A stretch of 64,000 nucleotides of DNA from Arcobacter arenosus (GTDB lineage Bacteria > Campylobacterota > Campylobacteria > Campylobacterales > Arcobacteraceae): positions 186,001 to 250,000 of the forward strand of contig NZ_VANU01000004.1 in assembly GCF_005771535.1 (NCBI RefSeq). Reading direction: 5' to 3'. A model generated the notes under the pieces. It was not told where the DNA came from. It did no database searches and saw only the letters and a program-made list of their open reading frames with translations. Position 1 is the first letter of the stretch. Every line of letters starts with the position of its first letter. Position numbers and translations under genes: made by a program. Of this stretch, positions 41,272-50,398 are shown piece after piece.

Positions 41272-43542
41272 ATGAGTGAACATAAAGATTTCTTACGTGT
41301 TATTGTTGAAGAAGATTTAAAAGAAAATAAATATCAAGAGGTTATTACAAGATTTCCCCCTGAACCTAATGGTTTTCCACATATTGGACACGCTAAATCT
41401 ATTTGTATCAACTTTGGTATTGCAAGGGACTATAATGGTTTTTGTAATCTTAGGATGGATGATACAAACCCAACAACAGAAGATACTAAATATGTTGAAG
41501 CATTAAAAGATGCAGTTGAATGGCTTGGCTTTGAATATAAAGATGAAGTTAAATATACATCAGATTATTTCCCAAAAATTTATGAATATGCAGTTGAATT
41601 AATTAAAATGGGAAAAGCCTATGTGGATAGTATTACTGAAGAACAAATGAAAGAGTTTAGAGGTACAGTTACACAAGCAGGGAAAAGAAGTGAATTTGCT
41701 TCAAGAACGATAGAAGAAAATTTAGACCTTTTTGAAAGAATGAAAAATGGTGAATTTAAAGATGGAGAACATGTATTAAGAGCAAAAATTGATATGTCAG
41801 CTTCGAATATGAAAATGAGAGATCCACTTTTATATAGAATTAGACATGCCCACCACTTTAGAACACAAAACCAATGGTGTATATATCCTATGTATGATTT
41901 TGCACACTGTTTAAGTGATTATATAGAAGGTGTAACACACTCTATTTGTACTTTAGAATTCGAAAATAATAGAGATATTTATGATTGGGTTTTAAATGAA
42001 TTAAACCTTACTCCACCAAGACCCTATCAACATGAATTTGCTAGACTTGGAATTAACTACACAGTTATGAGTAAAAGAAAACTTCTTGAACTTGTAAATG
42101 GTAACTATGTTAGTGGATGGGATGACCCAAGAATGCCTACAATTGCAGGATTAAAAAGAAGAGGATATACTAAAGATTCTATAATCAATTTCTGCGATCA
42201 AATAGGTATTGCAAAAGCAAACTCGATGGTTGATGTTTCACAATTAGAGTTTTGTATTAGAGATGATTTAAATACTAAAGCACCTAGAGTTATGTGTGTA
42301 TTAGACCCTATAAAAGTTACTATAACTAATTATGAAGGAAGTGAAGATATTGAAGCTTCATATTATCCCCATGATGTACCCAAAGAGGGTTCAAGAAAAA
42401 TTCCTTTTTCAAATGTTGTATATATAGAAAGAGAAGATTTTTCTGAAAATCCAGTAAAAGGTTATAATAGATTAACTCCAAATCAAGCAGTTAGACTAAG
42501 ACATGCTTATATCATAACTTGTGAAGAGATTATAAAAGATGAAAATGGAAAAATAATTGAGATTAAGGCTCTTTATAATCCAAACTCTAAAAGTGGAAAT
42601 GATACAAGTGGTATAAAAGTAAAAAGTGCTATACAATGGGTAGATGCAAATAATTGTAAAAAAATCGAAGTAAGACTTTATGATAGATTATATAAAAATG
42701 AAGCTCCTGAAGGTTTAGAAGATTTAAATCCAAATTCATTGTCAATAATCAAAGATGCATTAATTGAGCCAGCGGTTATTACAGACAAAGTTGATGAAAG
42801 ATTTCAATTTGAAAGACAAGGTTATTTTTATGCTGACCCAATTGATTACAGTGATGAAATACCTGTATTTAATAAAATAGTTGGACTTAAAGACTCTTGG
42901 GCTAAAAAAACAAAAACACAAGAAAAACCAAAAGAAGAAATTGAAAAGAAACAAGAAGTAGTAAAAAAAGAGATTGTCCATGGTGAAGCTCAAGCAATGA
43001 CTAGTGAACAACATGCTTTATTTACTATGTATACAAGTGAACTTGAACTAAATAATGAGGTATCAAATATTTTAGCAAGGGATGAAAATCTATCATTTTT
43101 CTTTGAAGAGGGTTTACTTTTAATAAATAGTCCTGTTACCCTAGCAAATATTGTTGCAAATGATATTGCAAAGGAATTAAAAGAAAAAGATGTAGATGAA
43201 TTAAAGTTTAGTGCAACAGAAATAGCTGAACTTGTAAAAATGATAGATGAAGAAACTATCTCTACAAAAATTGCAAAACAAGTTTTTGAAGAGATGGTAA
43301 AAACAGGTGAGACTCCATCAAAAATAGTAAAAGAGAAAGGTCTTGTACAAATTAGTAATCCAGAAATTTTAATTCCAATTATTGATGAAGTGATTGAAAA
43401 AAACCCAGAAAATGTTGAAAAATATAAAGATGGTAACCAAAAACTTTTTGGATTTTTTGTTGGTCAGGTTATAAAAGCAACTCAAGGAAAAGCAAATCCT
43501 AAAATTGTAAATGAACTAGTTACTAAACAATTAAACTCTTAA
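41272..43542 (+). CDS. glnS: Glutaminyl-tRNA synthetase with C-terminal YqeY-like extension
   Basis: A 756-residue class Ic synthetase. The catalytic HIGH-like motif PHIGHAKSI is near residues 36-44 and MSKRKL (KMSKS equivalent) near 264-269. The family anticodon-binding barrels run to about residue 545. A charged linker rich in Glu/Lys joins a tail of about 150 residues that resembles the GatB/YqeY helical domain (ISTKIAKQVFEEMVKTG and the closing GFFVGQVIKATQGKANP). The tail makes the protein about 200 residues longer than E. coli GlnRS. A similar GlnRS-YqeY fusion is known from Deinococcus, where it aids tRNA binding. Confidence 0.93.
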   Translation: MSEHKDFLRVIVEEDLKENKYQEVITRFPPEPNGFPHIGHAKSICINFGIARDYNGFCNLRMDDTNPTTEDTKYVEALKDAVEWLGFEYKDEVKYTSDYFPKIYEYAVELIKMGKAYVDSITEEQMKEFRGTVTQAGKRSEFASRTIEENLDLFERMKNGEFKDGEHVLRAKIDMSASNMKMRDPLLYRIRHAHHFRTQNQWCIYPMYDFAHCLSDYIEGVTHSICTLEFENNRDIYDWVLNELNLTPPRPYQHEFARLGINYTVMSKRKLLELVNGNYVSGWDDPRMPTIAGLKRRGYTKDSIINFCDQIGIAKANSMVDVSQLEFCIRDDLNTKAPRVMCVLDPIKVTITNYEGSEDIEASYYPHDVPKEGSRKIPFSNVVYIEREDFSENPVKGYNRLTPNQAVRLRHAYIITCEEIIKDENGKIIEIKALYNPNSKSGNDTSGIKVKSAIQWVDANNCKKIEVRLYDRLYKNEAPEGLEDLNPNSLSIIKDALIEPAVITDKVDERFQFERQGYFYADPIDYSDEIPVFNKIVGLKDSWAKKTKTQEKPKEEIEKKQEVVKKEIVHGEAQAMTSEQHALFTMYTSELELNNEVSNILARDENLSFFFEEGLLLINSPVTLANIVANDIAKELKEKDVDELKFSATEIAELVKMIDEETISTKIAKQVFEEMVKTGETPSKIVKEKGLVQISNPEILIPIIDEVIEKNPENVEKYKDGNQKLFGFFVGQVIKATQGKANPKIVNELVTKQLNS

Positions 43543-43548
43543 AATAAT

Positions 43549-43576
43549 AAAGAAAAGCTATTTTAGCTTTTCTTTT
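43549..43576 (+). terminator. Rho-independent terminator of glnS
   Basis: AAAGAAAAGCTA and TAGCTTTTCTTT are perfect 12-bp arms with a TTT loop, followed by TACTT. It lies seven bases past the glnS stop. Confidence 0.85.
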
Positions 43577-43636
43577 ACTTCATAAAAATTTTACTATTTT
43601 CAAATATAATATATAAATAAAAACATAGGAATAGTT

Positions 43637-44356
43637 ATGAATAAAGTTGGATTAAAAGAAAAATCAATAATTTTTTCAATTTTTCTTTTTGTTATTTATC
43701 TTTCATATACACAAATTAATAAACAAAAACCAAAGATAGAAATAAAAAAAGAAGAACCAAAAAAAATTGTTGTAAAAAGTTCAGATAAAAAGGAAAAATT
43801 TAAAAAAATTTTTGTTCCAGTTATCACAAAAGTTTATAATCAAAGATATGAAGAGTATCTAAAAATAAAAAATTTAATTGAAATTAATTCTGAAGATGAA
43901 AAACTTATTGAACTAAAAAATAAATACAATTTAGATTCAAATGAAGAACTTTTGATAGTTTTAAAACCCCATCCTATAAGCATTGCCTTAGCACAAGCAG
44001 CAATTGAAAGTGCTTGGGGAACATCAAGATTTTTTAAAGAAGCTAATAATATTTTTGGGGTATGGTCTTTTAATAAAAATGAACCAAGAATAGCCGCAAA
44101 TGTAAAAAGAGAAGAGGAAACTATTTACCTAAAAAAATTTGATAGTATTGAAGCAGCTGTAAGTCAATATTTCAATATGCTTTCAACAAAAAAAATATAT
44201 TTTGAGTTTAAAAAAGAAAATTATTTTAACACTGATATTTTTCAAATTGTAAAAAAACTAGATAGGTACTCAGAAGAAGGTGAAGAGTATATAGAAAAAA
44301 TTATATCAGTGATTAAGTATAATAACTTCCATAAATATGATAAAATATTAGGGTAA
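43637..44356 (+). CDS. Bax-like glucosaminidase (peptidoglycan hydrolase)
   Basis: A 239-residue protein. One N-terminal membrane anchor (residues about 8-26) is followed by a lysine-rich linker and a mannosyl-glycoprotein endo-glucosaminidase-type domain. ISIALAQAAIESAWGTSRFF near residues 115-134 (quoted core AQAAIESAWG) contains the catalytic Glu, and NNIFGVWSF near 139-147 follows. It would cleave peptidoglycan glycans in the periplasm while anchored. TATAAT at 43605-43610 marks a promoter for this gene and the rim operon 25 bases downstream. Confidence 0.87.
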   Translation: MNKVGLKEKSIIFSIFLFVIYLSYTQINKQKPKIEIKKEEPKKIVVKSSDKKEKFKKIFVPVITKVYNQRYEEYLKIKNLIEINSEDEKLIELKNKYNLDSNEELLIVLKPHPISIALAQAAIESAWGTSRFFKEANNIFGVWSFNKNEPRIAANVKREEETIYLKKFDSIEAAVSQYFNMLSTKKIYFEFKKENYFNTDIFQIVKKLDRYSEEGEEYIEKIISVIKYNNFHKYDKILG

Positions 44357-44381
44357 ATTTGTTTAAAAATAAGGACTTTAA

Positions 44382-44828
44382 TTGAATAAAATAATTGTAG
44401 GTAAAAAAGAAAAAATTTCTATAATTAGTTTAGAACTTTTTGATCTTGACGCAAAAGTTGATACTGGAGCAGATTCAAATGCTTTACACTGTGATAATAT
44501 AAAAATTGATAAAGAAAATAACTTAGTTACATTTTGTCTACTTGACGAAGTACATCCTTCTTATCATGGTAAAACGATGACTTATCCTATATATAAAATG
44601 AAAAAAGTAAAGAGTTCAAATGGTCAACTACAAATAAGACCATCAATAAAGGTTGAAGTGGAATTTTTTAACAAAACTTATGAAAGTGTGATTTCATTAA
44701 CAAATAGACAAGATATGAAATTTCCAATGCTTATTGGAAGAAAGTTTCTAGATGGGAAATGCTTAGTTGATGTGTCAGAAGAATATTTATCAGAACAAAC
44801 GACAAAAATAAAGGAAGAATCTTGTTAG
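44382..44828 (+). CDS. rimB: RimB-like retropepsin-type protease
   Basis: A 148-residue clan AA aspartic protease-like protein (COG4067, the family called ATP-dependent zinc protease). The active-site motif [13 protein letters not shown] lies near residues 22-34 and the second turn [10 protein letters not shown] near 116-125. In Pseudomonas, RimB acts with RimK and trims the poly-glutamate tail RimK adds to ribosomal protein S6. Start must be TTG at 44382 (AAGGACTTTAAT upstream); no ATG precedes the active site. It overlaps rimK by seven bases. Confidence 0.85.
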   Translation: MNKIIVGKKEKISIISLELFDLDAKVDTGADSNALHCDNIKIDKENNLVTFCLLDEVHPSYHGKTMTYPIYKMKKVKSSNGQLQIRPSIKVEVEFFNKTYESVISLTNRQDMKFPMLIGRKFLDGKCLVDVSEEYLSEQTTKIKEESC

Positions 44829-45766
44829 TTTACGTATTATCTAGAAATGAAAATCTTTATTCAACAAAAAGACTTGTTGAAGCAGGAGTACAAAGAGGTT
44901 GGAGAATTGAAGTTATAGATTTTTTAAAATGCTCTATTGAGATTATGAAAGGTGAATTATATATTAATTATAAAGGGAAATCTCTACCAAAGCCAGATGC
45001 AATAATCCCTAGAATTGGTGCAAGCAGAACTTTTTATGGAACTGCTATTGTAAGGCACTTTGAGGTTATGGATGTATTTTCAACTTCAGGAAGTTTAGCA
45101 ATAAATAGAAGTAGAGATAAACTTAGAAGTTTACAAGTTCTTTCAAAAAGAGGTGTAGATATGCCAAAAACTGTATTTGCATCAAATAAATCTAGTGCAA
45201 AAGACGTTATTGAATTAAGTGGTGGTGCACCATTAGTTTTAAAAATTTTAGAAGGAACTCAAGGGGTTGGAGTTGTTTTGGTTGATAGCGAAAAAGCGGC
45301 TAAATCAGTTCTTGATGCCTTTTATGGAATGGAAGTTAACTTATTAGTTCAAGAGTTTATTGAAGAAGCAGGAGGAGCTGATATTAGAGCGTTTGTTGTT
45401 GATGGTGAAGTTGTAGGAGCTATGAAAAGACAAGGTGCAGAGGGCGATTTTAGGTCAAACTTACACCAAGGTGGTACTGCAAAAATTCATAAACTGACAA
45501 GAAAAGAAAAATCTACTGCCCTAGCAGCAGCAAAAGCTATGGGATTAGGAGTTTGCGGAGTTGATATGATTCCATCAAAAAGAGGTCCACTTGTTATGGA
45601 AGTAAACTCTTCTCCTGGATTAGAGGGTATTGAAAAAGCTACACAACTTGATATTGCCAGTAAAGTTATGGACTACATTGAAAAAAATGTAACAACAAGA
45701 AATGAAAACAATGAAATTGTTAAAAAAACAACAAGAAAAGCTAAAAAAGATAATATTGGAGTATAA
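44822..45766 (+). CDS. rimK: Ribosomal protein S6--L-glutamate ligase
   Basis: A 314-residue ATP-grasp ligase. The pre-ATP segment has [13 protein letters not shown] near residues 58-70. [13 protein letters not shown] near 139-151 forms the ATP loop, [19 protein letters not shown] near 176-194 (core [14 protein letters not shown]), and the metal triad ends in [13 protein letters not shown] near 259-271. It adds glutamates to the C terminus of S6. Start is TTG at 44822, behind AAGGAAG and inside the rimB end. The lysine-rich tail after residue 290 is longer than the E. coli protein. Confidence 0.94.
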   Translation: MLVYVLSRNENLYSTKRLVEAGVQRGWRIEVIDFLKCSIEIMKGELYINYKGKSLPKPDAIIPRIGASRTFYGTAIVRHFEVMDVFSTSGSLAINRSRDKLRSLQVLSKRGVDMPKTVFASNKSSAKDVIELSGGAPLVLKILEGTQGVGVVLVDSEKAAKSVLDAFYGMEVNLLVQEFIEEAGGADIRAFVVDGEVVGAMKRQGAEGDFRSNLHQGGTAKIHKLTRKEKSTALAAAKAMGLGVCGVDMIPSKRGPLVMEVNSSPGLEGIEKATQLDIASKVMDYIEKNVTTRNENNEIVKKTTRKAKKDNIGV

Positions 45767-45769
45767 ATA

Positions 45770-46816
45770 TTGGATGATGTACTAATTATTGGTGGAGAAG
45801 AGATAAAAAAAGGTGAAAACAAAAATATTGATATTGAATTACCTAGTTTATATAATACCCCATCAACTTTGAGAGTTAATGTCATCAGAGGAAGAAGAAG
45901 TGGACCTACAGTTTTTGTAAGTGCTGCTATCCATGGTGATGAAATTAATGGAATTGAAATAATTAGAAGATTAAAAAAACTAAATATCTTAAAAAGATTA
46001 AGGGGGACATTAATACTAGTCCCTGTTGTTAATGTTTATGGCTTAGTAACCCTATCAAGATATTTACCTGATAGAAGAGATTTAAATAGATCATTTCCTG
46101 GAAATGAGTCGGGTTCACTAGCAGGAAGAATAGCAAGAATATTTTTTAAAGAGATTGTATTAAATTCAGATTTAGGTATTGATTTGCATACAGGAGCAAT
46201 ACATAGATCAAATTTACCACAAGTTAGAACAGATATCAAAAATGAATTTACCTATGATTTAGCAAAAGCTTTTGAAGCACCTGTAGTGTTACACTCTGCG
46301 TTAAGGGATGGATCACTAAGATCTCAAGCAATGGAGAAAGGTAAACCCATTTTACTTTATGAGGCAGGAGAAGCACTAAGATTTGATGAAACAAGTATTA
46401 GAATTGGTGTAAAAGGTATTGTAAATGTTCTAAGAAAAATGGAAATGCTTGCACAATCAAGTAAAAAAAGTAAAATCAGAATACCTGTAATAGCAAAAAA
46501 ATCAACTTGGACAAGGGCAACACAAAGTGGTTTATTACGTTCTGTAAAATCATTAGGTGATACAGTTGAAAAAGGTGAGATTATTGCATATATAAATGAA
46601 CCTTTAGAGGATGAAGGAGATACAGTTATAGCTCCTTTTGATGGAATTATTATTGGAAGAAGTGAACTTCCACTTGTGCAAGAAGGTGATGCAACATTTC
46701 ATATTGCGCAATTCAATGACCTAGAAAAAGCTGAGAATAAAATAGAATATTTTAGTGAAGAGGTTATTGAAAGAAGTGAGTTTCAAGAACTTAATGAAGA
46801 ACAAATGATTGAATAG
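45770..46816 (+). CDS. Succinylglutamate desuccinylase/aspartoacylase-family hydrolase
   Basis: A 348-residue zinc hydrolase. The metal motif HGDEINGIEI is near residues 55-64 and IDLHTGAIHR near 138-147 supplies a second His. The C-terminal 90 residues form a barrel-sandwich domain (DTVIAPFDGIIIG) as in longer AstE/AspA relatives. It would cleave an N-acyl or glutamyl-type amide. Sitting three bases after rimK, it may process glutamylated products; that is inference. Start is TTG at 45770 with GGAG upstream. Confidence 0.85.
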   Translation: MDDVLIIGGEEIKKGENKNIDIELPSLYNTPSTLRVNVIRGRRSGPTVFVSAAIHGDEINGIEIIRRLKKLNILKRLRGTLILVPVVNVYGLVTLSRYLPDRRDLNRSFPGNESGSLAGRIARIFFKEIVLNSDLGIDLHTGAIHRSNLPQVRTDIKNEFTYDLAKAFEAPVVLHSALRDGSLRSQAMEKGKPILLYEAGEALRFDETSIRIGVKGIVNVLRKMEMLAQSSKKSKIRIPVIAKKSTWTRATQSGLLRSVKSLGDTVEKGEIIAYINEPLEDEGDTVIAPFDGIIIGRSELPLVQEGDATFHIAQFNDLEKAENKIEYFSEEVIERSEFQELNEEQMIE

Positions 46817-46824
46817 GAAAATTA

Positions 46825-47868
46825 TTGACTCAATTTTATGATATTTTAAAACAGCTACTTAGAGTTCCAAGTGTAGTTGGTGCAGAGCACCCTTTTCTTA
46901 TATATTTAAAAAGGGAATTGGAAGAACTAGAATTAGAAGTTGAATTTTATGATGGTTTATTAGTTGCAAAAGGTTCAAATCCAGAATCTGGATATTTATC
47001 AGCCCATGCTGATAGACATGGACTTATTTGTACAGGGAAAAATGAGTTCCAATATGCTGCATTTTTAGCTAAAAACCAAACAAATATAAAAGAACAATCA
47101 ATACAAGCAGATGAATTATTAAAAAACTTTACAAAAAGATTTGTGGATGAAAAAGTTCAAGCTTATGAGCCATATAGTGGTAGTTATATGGGAATGGGAA
47201 CGATTAAAGAAACTTATCTTTGTGAAAGAAGAGAAAATATTATCTTTAAAATAGATGGCTTAAGTCATATTCATCCAGGAACGCCAATTGCATTTATGGA
47301 TAAACTTTCTATCAAAGAAGATACTATTTATGCTCAATTAGATAATACAATTAGTGTTGCATGTATATTATATCTTTACCAAAAAGGATACCAAGGAACT
47401 GCATTTTTTACAGCAAGTGAAGAAGCTGGAATGAGTTGGATTTATCTACTTGATTATTTTAAAAAATATGATTTAAGTACAAATGAACTATTGGTTTTAG
47501 ATACAAGTCCATATAAAACAAAAGAAGAGATTGACCTTTTAGATATTGTATTAAGAAATAGAGATCAAAATGGATATTTCAAATCTCCCCTAAAACAAAA
47601 AATTAAAAGAATAGCTATTGAAAGAGGGATTAAATATCACTATAAAGATGAGTATTTAAAAAGTTTACACAATCAAAATAACCCAAATAATACAAAAGCT
47701 AAACTTGGGATTACAGAGCTTGGAAGAATAATAAAAGCCTCTAAAGGAAGTGTACAAGGTACAACCTTACAAATTCCAACAATTGGTTATCATACTTCAA
47801 ATGAAACAGCTAATAAAAAATCAATCAAATTATTTATTGAAGTACTAAAAAAGGTTTATAATTTATAA
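46825..47868 (+). CDS. M20/M42-type metallopeptidase
   Basis: A 347-residue cocatalytic metallopeptidase. Likely metal ligands are HADRHG near residues 61-66, LDNTISVA near 171-178, TASEEAGMSW near 195-204 (Glu-Glu) and IGYHTSNE near 330-337 (final His). The M42-like middle lid seems reduced. It would act as an aminopeptidase or deacylase. Last of the bax-rimB-rimK-hydrolase-peptidase operon. Start is TTG at 46825 (AGGAAAATTA upstream). Its last codons form part of the terminator. Confidence 0.8.
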   Translation: MTQFYDILKQLLRVPSVVGAEHPFLIYLKRELEELELEVEFYDGLLVAKGSNPESGYLSAHADRHGLICTGKNEFQYAAFLAKNQTNIKEQSIQADELLKNFTKRFVDEKVQAYEPYSGSYMGMGTIKETYLCERRENIIFKIDGLSHIHPGTPIAFMDKLSIKEDTIYAQLDNTISVACILYLYQKGYQGTAFFTASEEAGMSWIYLLDYFKKYDLSTNELLVLDTSPYKTKEEIDLLDIVLRNRDQNGYFKSPLKQKIKRIAIERGIKYHYKDEYLKSLHNQNNPNNTKAKLGITELGRIIKASKGSVQGTTLQIPTIGYHTSNETANKKSIKLFIEVLKKVYNL

Positions 47869-47885
47869 ACCTCTTTTAGACTTTT
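47848..47885 (+). terminator. Terminator of the rim operon, overlapping the last codons
   Basis: AGGTTTATAA (47852-47861) and TTATAAACCT (47863-47872) are perfect arms around a single T. An outer AAAA/TTTT pairing flanks one mismatch. CTTTTAGACTTTTTTATTT follows. The stop codon (47866-47868) is inside the right arm. Confidence 0.75.
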
Positions 47886-48221
47886 TTATTTAAAGTCATT
47901 TTCATAAATAAATTCAGATATCTCTTTTAATGTTCTTTTGTCAAAAGCTAGTTCTGGCATAAGTTCATATTTTTCTATTGCATCCATCATCAATGAAGTA
48001 TTTGCATCTGGTTTTAAAACCCAATTACTCATATACTCTACAAAATCTTTTTTTAGTGGAAAAGCTTCTATATATCTTTGTTTTACCTCTTGAATTGTAG
48101 GTGCAGATTTATTTAAATTATCAACACTATGACAAGTTATACAATTACCATTAAAGAGTAATTCATTGTAGTTACAAAAACTACTTGTAAAAATAAGAGT
48201 TAATATTAAAAAATATTTCAT
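47886..48221 (-). CDS. Small c-type cytochrome
   Basis: A 111-residue secreted monoheme cytochrome. A signal peptide (MKYFLILTLIFTSSFC) is followed by heme-binding CITCHS near residues 32-37. A possible distal Met near 75-90 (NTSLMMDAIEKYELMPEL) completes the site. It lies two bases after nadE on the same strand. Electron partner unknown; not a recognised oxidase subunit. Confidence 0.8.
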   Translation of the reverse strand: MKYFLILTLIFTSSFCNYNELLFNGNCITCHSVDNLNKSAPTIQEVKQRYIEAFPLKKDFVEYMSNWVLKPDANTSLMMDAIEKYELMPELAFDKRTLKEISEFIYENDFK

Positions 48222-48222
48222 A

Positions 48223-50115
48223 TCAATCTAAAACTTTAATCCACTCTTGAAAACTTGCATCACTTGGCATTCTCCAATCTGCTCTAGGACTTAAACTAAT
48301 AGTTCCCACCTTTACACCATCAGGTATTGCATTTCTTTTAAATTGTTGAGTAAAAAACCTTTTTACAAAAATATCAAACCATTTTTTTATCTCTTCTTTT
48401 GAATACTCATCAAAAGCTTGAGAGGCTAAAAATAAAATCTTTTCAGGTTTTGCACCATATCTTATAAAATGGTATAAGAAAAAATCATGCAATTCATATG
48501 GTCCAATTATAGTTTCTGTTTCTTGTGATATTTTATCACTATCATGGGGTAAAAGTTCAGGTGAAATTGGAGTATTTAAAATGTCAGTTAAAACCTCTTT
48601 TATCTCTTGCTTATAAGTAAAATATTCAACTAAATATGAAATTAAAGTTTTAGGAATCCCACTATTAAGTGAGTACATACTCATATGATCTCCATTGTAA
48701 GTACACCATCCAAGAGCAATTTCACTTAAATCTCCAGTTCCAATAACGATTCCACCCTCTTTGTTTGCTAAATTCATCAAAATAGATGTTCTAGCCCTTG
48801 CTTGAACATTTTCGTATGTAACATCATGGATATCTTTATCATGACCTATTGCTTCAAACTCTTTTAAAGAAACTTCACTAATTGGTATCTCTTTAATTGT
48901 TACACCTAAAGCTTCACAGAGTTTTATTGCATTTGATTTTGTTCTACTAGTTGTACCAAAGCCAGGCATAGTAATAGCGATAATACCTTTAACATCAAGA
49001 TTTAATATCTCAAAAGCTTTATATGTAGCAAGTAGTGCTAAAGTTGAATCTAATCCACCAGAGATACCTATCACAACTTTTTTTGAGTTTATGTGAGTTA
49101 ATCTTTTGATTAAACCGTGAGCTTGAATATTTGTAATCTCTTCACAAACCTCTTTTTTAATCTTTTCATCACTTGGCACAAAAGGATGTTTATCTATAAA
49201 TCTATTTAGTTTAGATATTCTAACTGTTGATTCAAATTTTATTATTCTAACATCACTTGGAATACTATCTCCAAAATAAGACTCATGGTTTCGTAACCAA
49301 ATAAGTTTTTCTAAATCAACATCAGCTCTAATTGTTTGATTTTCCAAACAAAATCTTTGACTTTTAGCTAAAATCGAACCATATTCACAAATTAGGGCAT
49401 CCCCACTAAAAATAGTATCACTACTTGATTCCCCTACTCCACTTGAACTATAAATATAAGCACAAACTAATCTTGCACTTTGGGTTTTTACTAATTCTTG
49501 TCTATATGAAGATTTTCCAACCAGTTCATTTGAAGCTGATAGATTGAAAATCATATTTGCACCATTTATTGCCATTTGATTACTTGGGGGTAAAATTGAC
49601 CATAAATCTTCACATACTTCTATTCCAAAGGTAATATCATTTTCATCAGAAAATAATAAATCAACCCCAAAAGGAATCTCTTGAGAAAGTAATTTTAATG
49701 TCTTTAATTTTAGACGAAGACCCGATTGAAAATATCTTTTTTCATAAAACTCATTTTTATTTGGAAGATAACTTTTTGGAACTATTCCTAAGATTTTTCC
49801 ATTTTGAATAACTGCCGCACAATTATATAGTCTATGTTCAAATGAAACAACTATTCCCACAATTGCAATAGTTGAAATACCAATAGATTTTTTTACTAAT
49901 TTTTCTAAAGCATTATTTTGTGATTCAAGTAAGTTTTGATTTAAAAAAAGATCACCTACTGTATATCCTGTAATACATAGTTCAGGGAAAAGTACAATTG
50001 AAGTTTCATTTTCTGATTCTTGTTTAAAAATATCAATAATCTCTTCAATATTTTTACCACTGTTTGCAATTTGAACCTTTGGTACACTTGCGGCAATTCT
50101 ATAAAAACCATACAT
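48223..50115 (-). CDS. nadE: Glutamine-dependent NAD+ synthetase
   Basis: A 630-residue two-domain enzyme of the long glutamine-dependent type. The N-terminal nitrilase-like glutaminase domain supplies Glu (FPELCITGY near residue 44), Lys (VPKSYLPN near 118) and Cys (GIEVCEDLW near 168). The C-terminal synthetase has the PP-loop GISGGLDSTLALL near 351-363 and GTGDLSEIALGW near 458-469. It amidates NaAD to NAD+ using glutamine ammonia. Stand-alone apart from the downstream cytochrome. Confidence 0.95.
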   Translation of the reverse strand: MYGFYRIAASVPKVQIANSGKNIEEIIDIFKQESENETSIVLFPELCITGYTVGDLFLNQNLLESQNNALEKLVKKSIGISTIAIVGIVVSFEHRLYNCAAVIQNGKILGIVPKSYLPNKNEFYEKRYFQSGLRLKLKTLKLLSQEIPFGVDLLFSDENDITFGIEVCEDLWSILPPSNQMAINGANMIFNLSASNELVGKSSYRQELVKTQSARLVCAYIYSSSGVGESSSDTIFSGDALICEYGSILAKSQRFCLENQTIRADVDLEKLIWLRNHESYFGDSIPSDVRIIKFESTVRISKLNRFIDKHPFVPSDEKIKKEVCEEITNIQAHGLIKRLTHINSKKVVIGISGGLDSTLALLATYKAFEILNLDVKGIIAITMPGFGTTSRTKSNAIKLCEALGVTIKEIPISEVSLKEFEAIGHDKDIHDVTYENVQARARTSILMNLANKEGGIVIGTGDLSEIALGWCTYNGDHMSMYSLNSGIPKTLISYLVEYFTYKQEIKEVLTDILNTPISPELLPHDSDKISQETETIIGPYELHDFFLYHFIRYGAKPEKILFLASQAFDEYSKEEIKKWFDIFVKRFFTQQFKRNAIPDGVKVGTISLSPRADWRMPSDASFQEWIKVLD

Positions 50116-50235
50116 TTTAATTACTCTTTTTTTTTATTTTATAAATATGATTATAGCCTTTGTTATTTTAATTAACGTAAAAGCGTAGGTTTTAACTTTA
50201 AGAAATCATTAATCTTTATTATATATAATATTATT

Positions 50236-50249
50236 CGAACATTTGTTCG
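50236..50249. promoter_or_regulatory. Operator-like palindrome (site A) before the MFS/aldo-keto reductase genes
   Basis: CGAACA-TT-TGTTCG is a perfect palindrome, flanked by TTATT and TAT. It lies next to a GTATAAAG -10-like element, about 150 bases before the MFS start. A related copy is at 54357-54370 (11 of 14 positions equal). The rest of the 283-base gap (50116-50398) shows no gene. Confidence 0.55.
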
Positions 50250-50398
50250 TATAAAGTTAGTGGAAGTTATTTTATTGTACTCCTTAAATTATATTAAGTA
50301 TATTTCCCATTAACTTTTGATTTTAGGGTTGCTTCTTATAGTTTTCTTGTGGTTATTAAATCTTTTGCAATCCTAATCTCTAAAAGCTAAGGATATAA

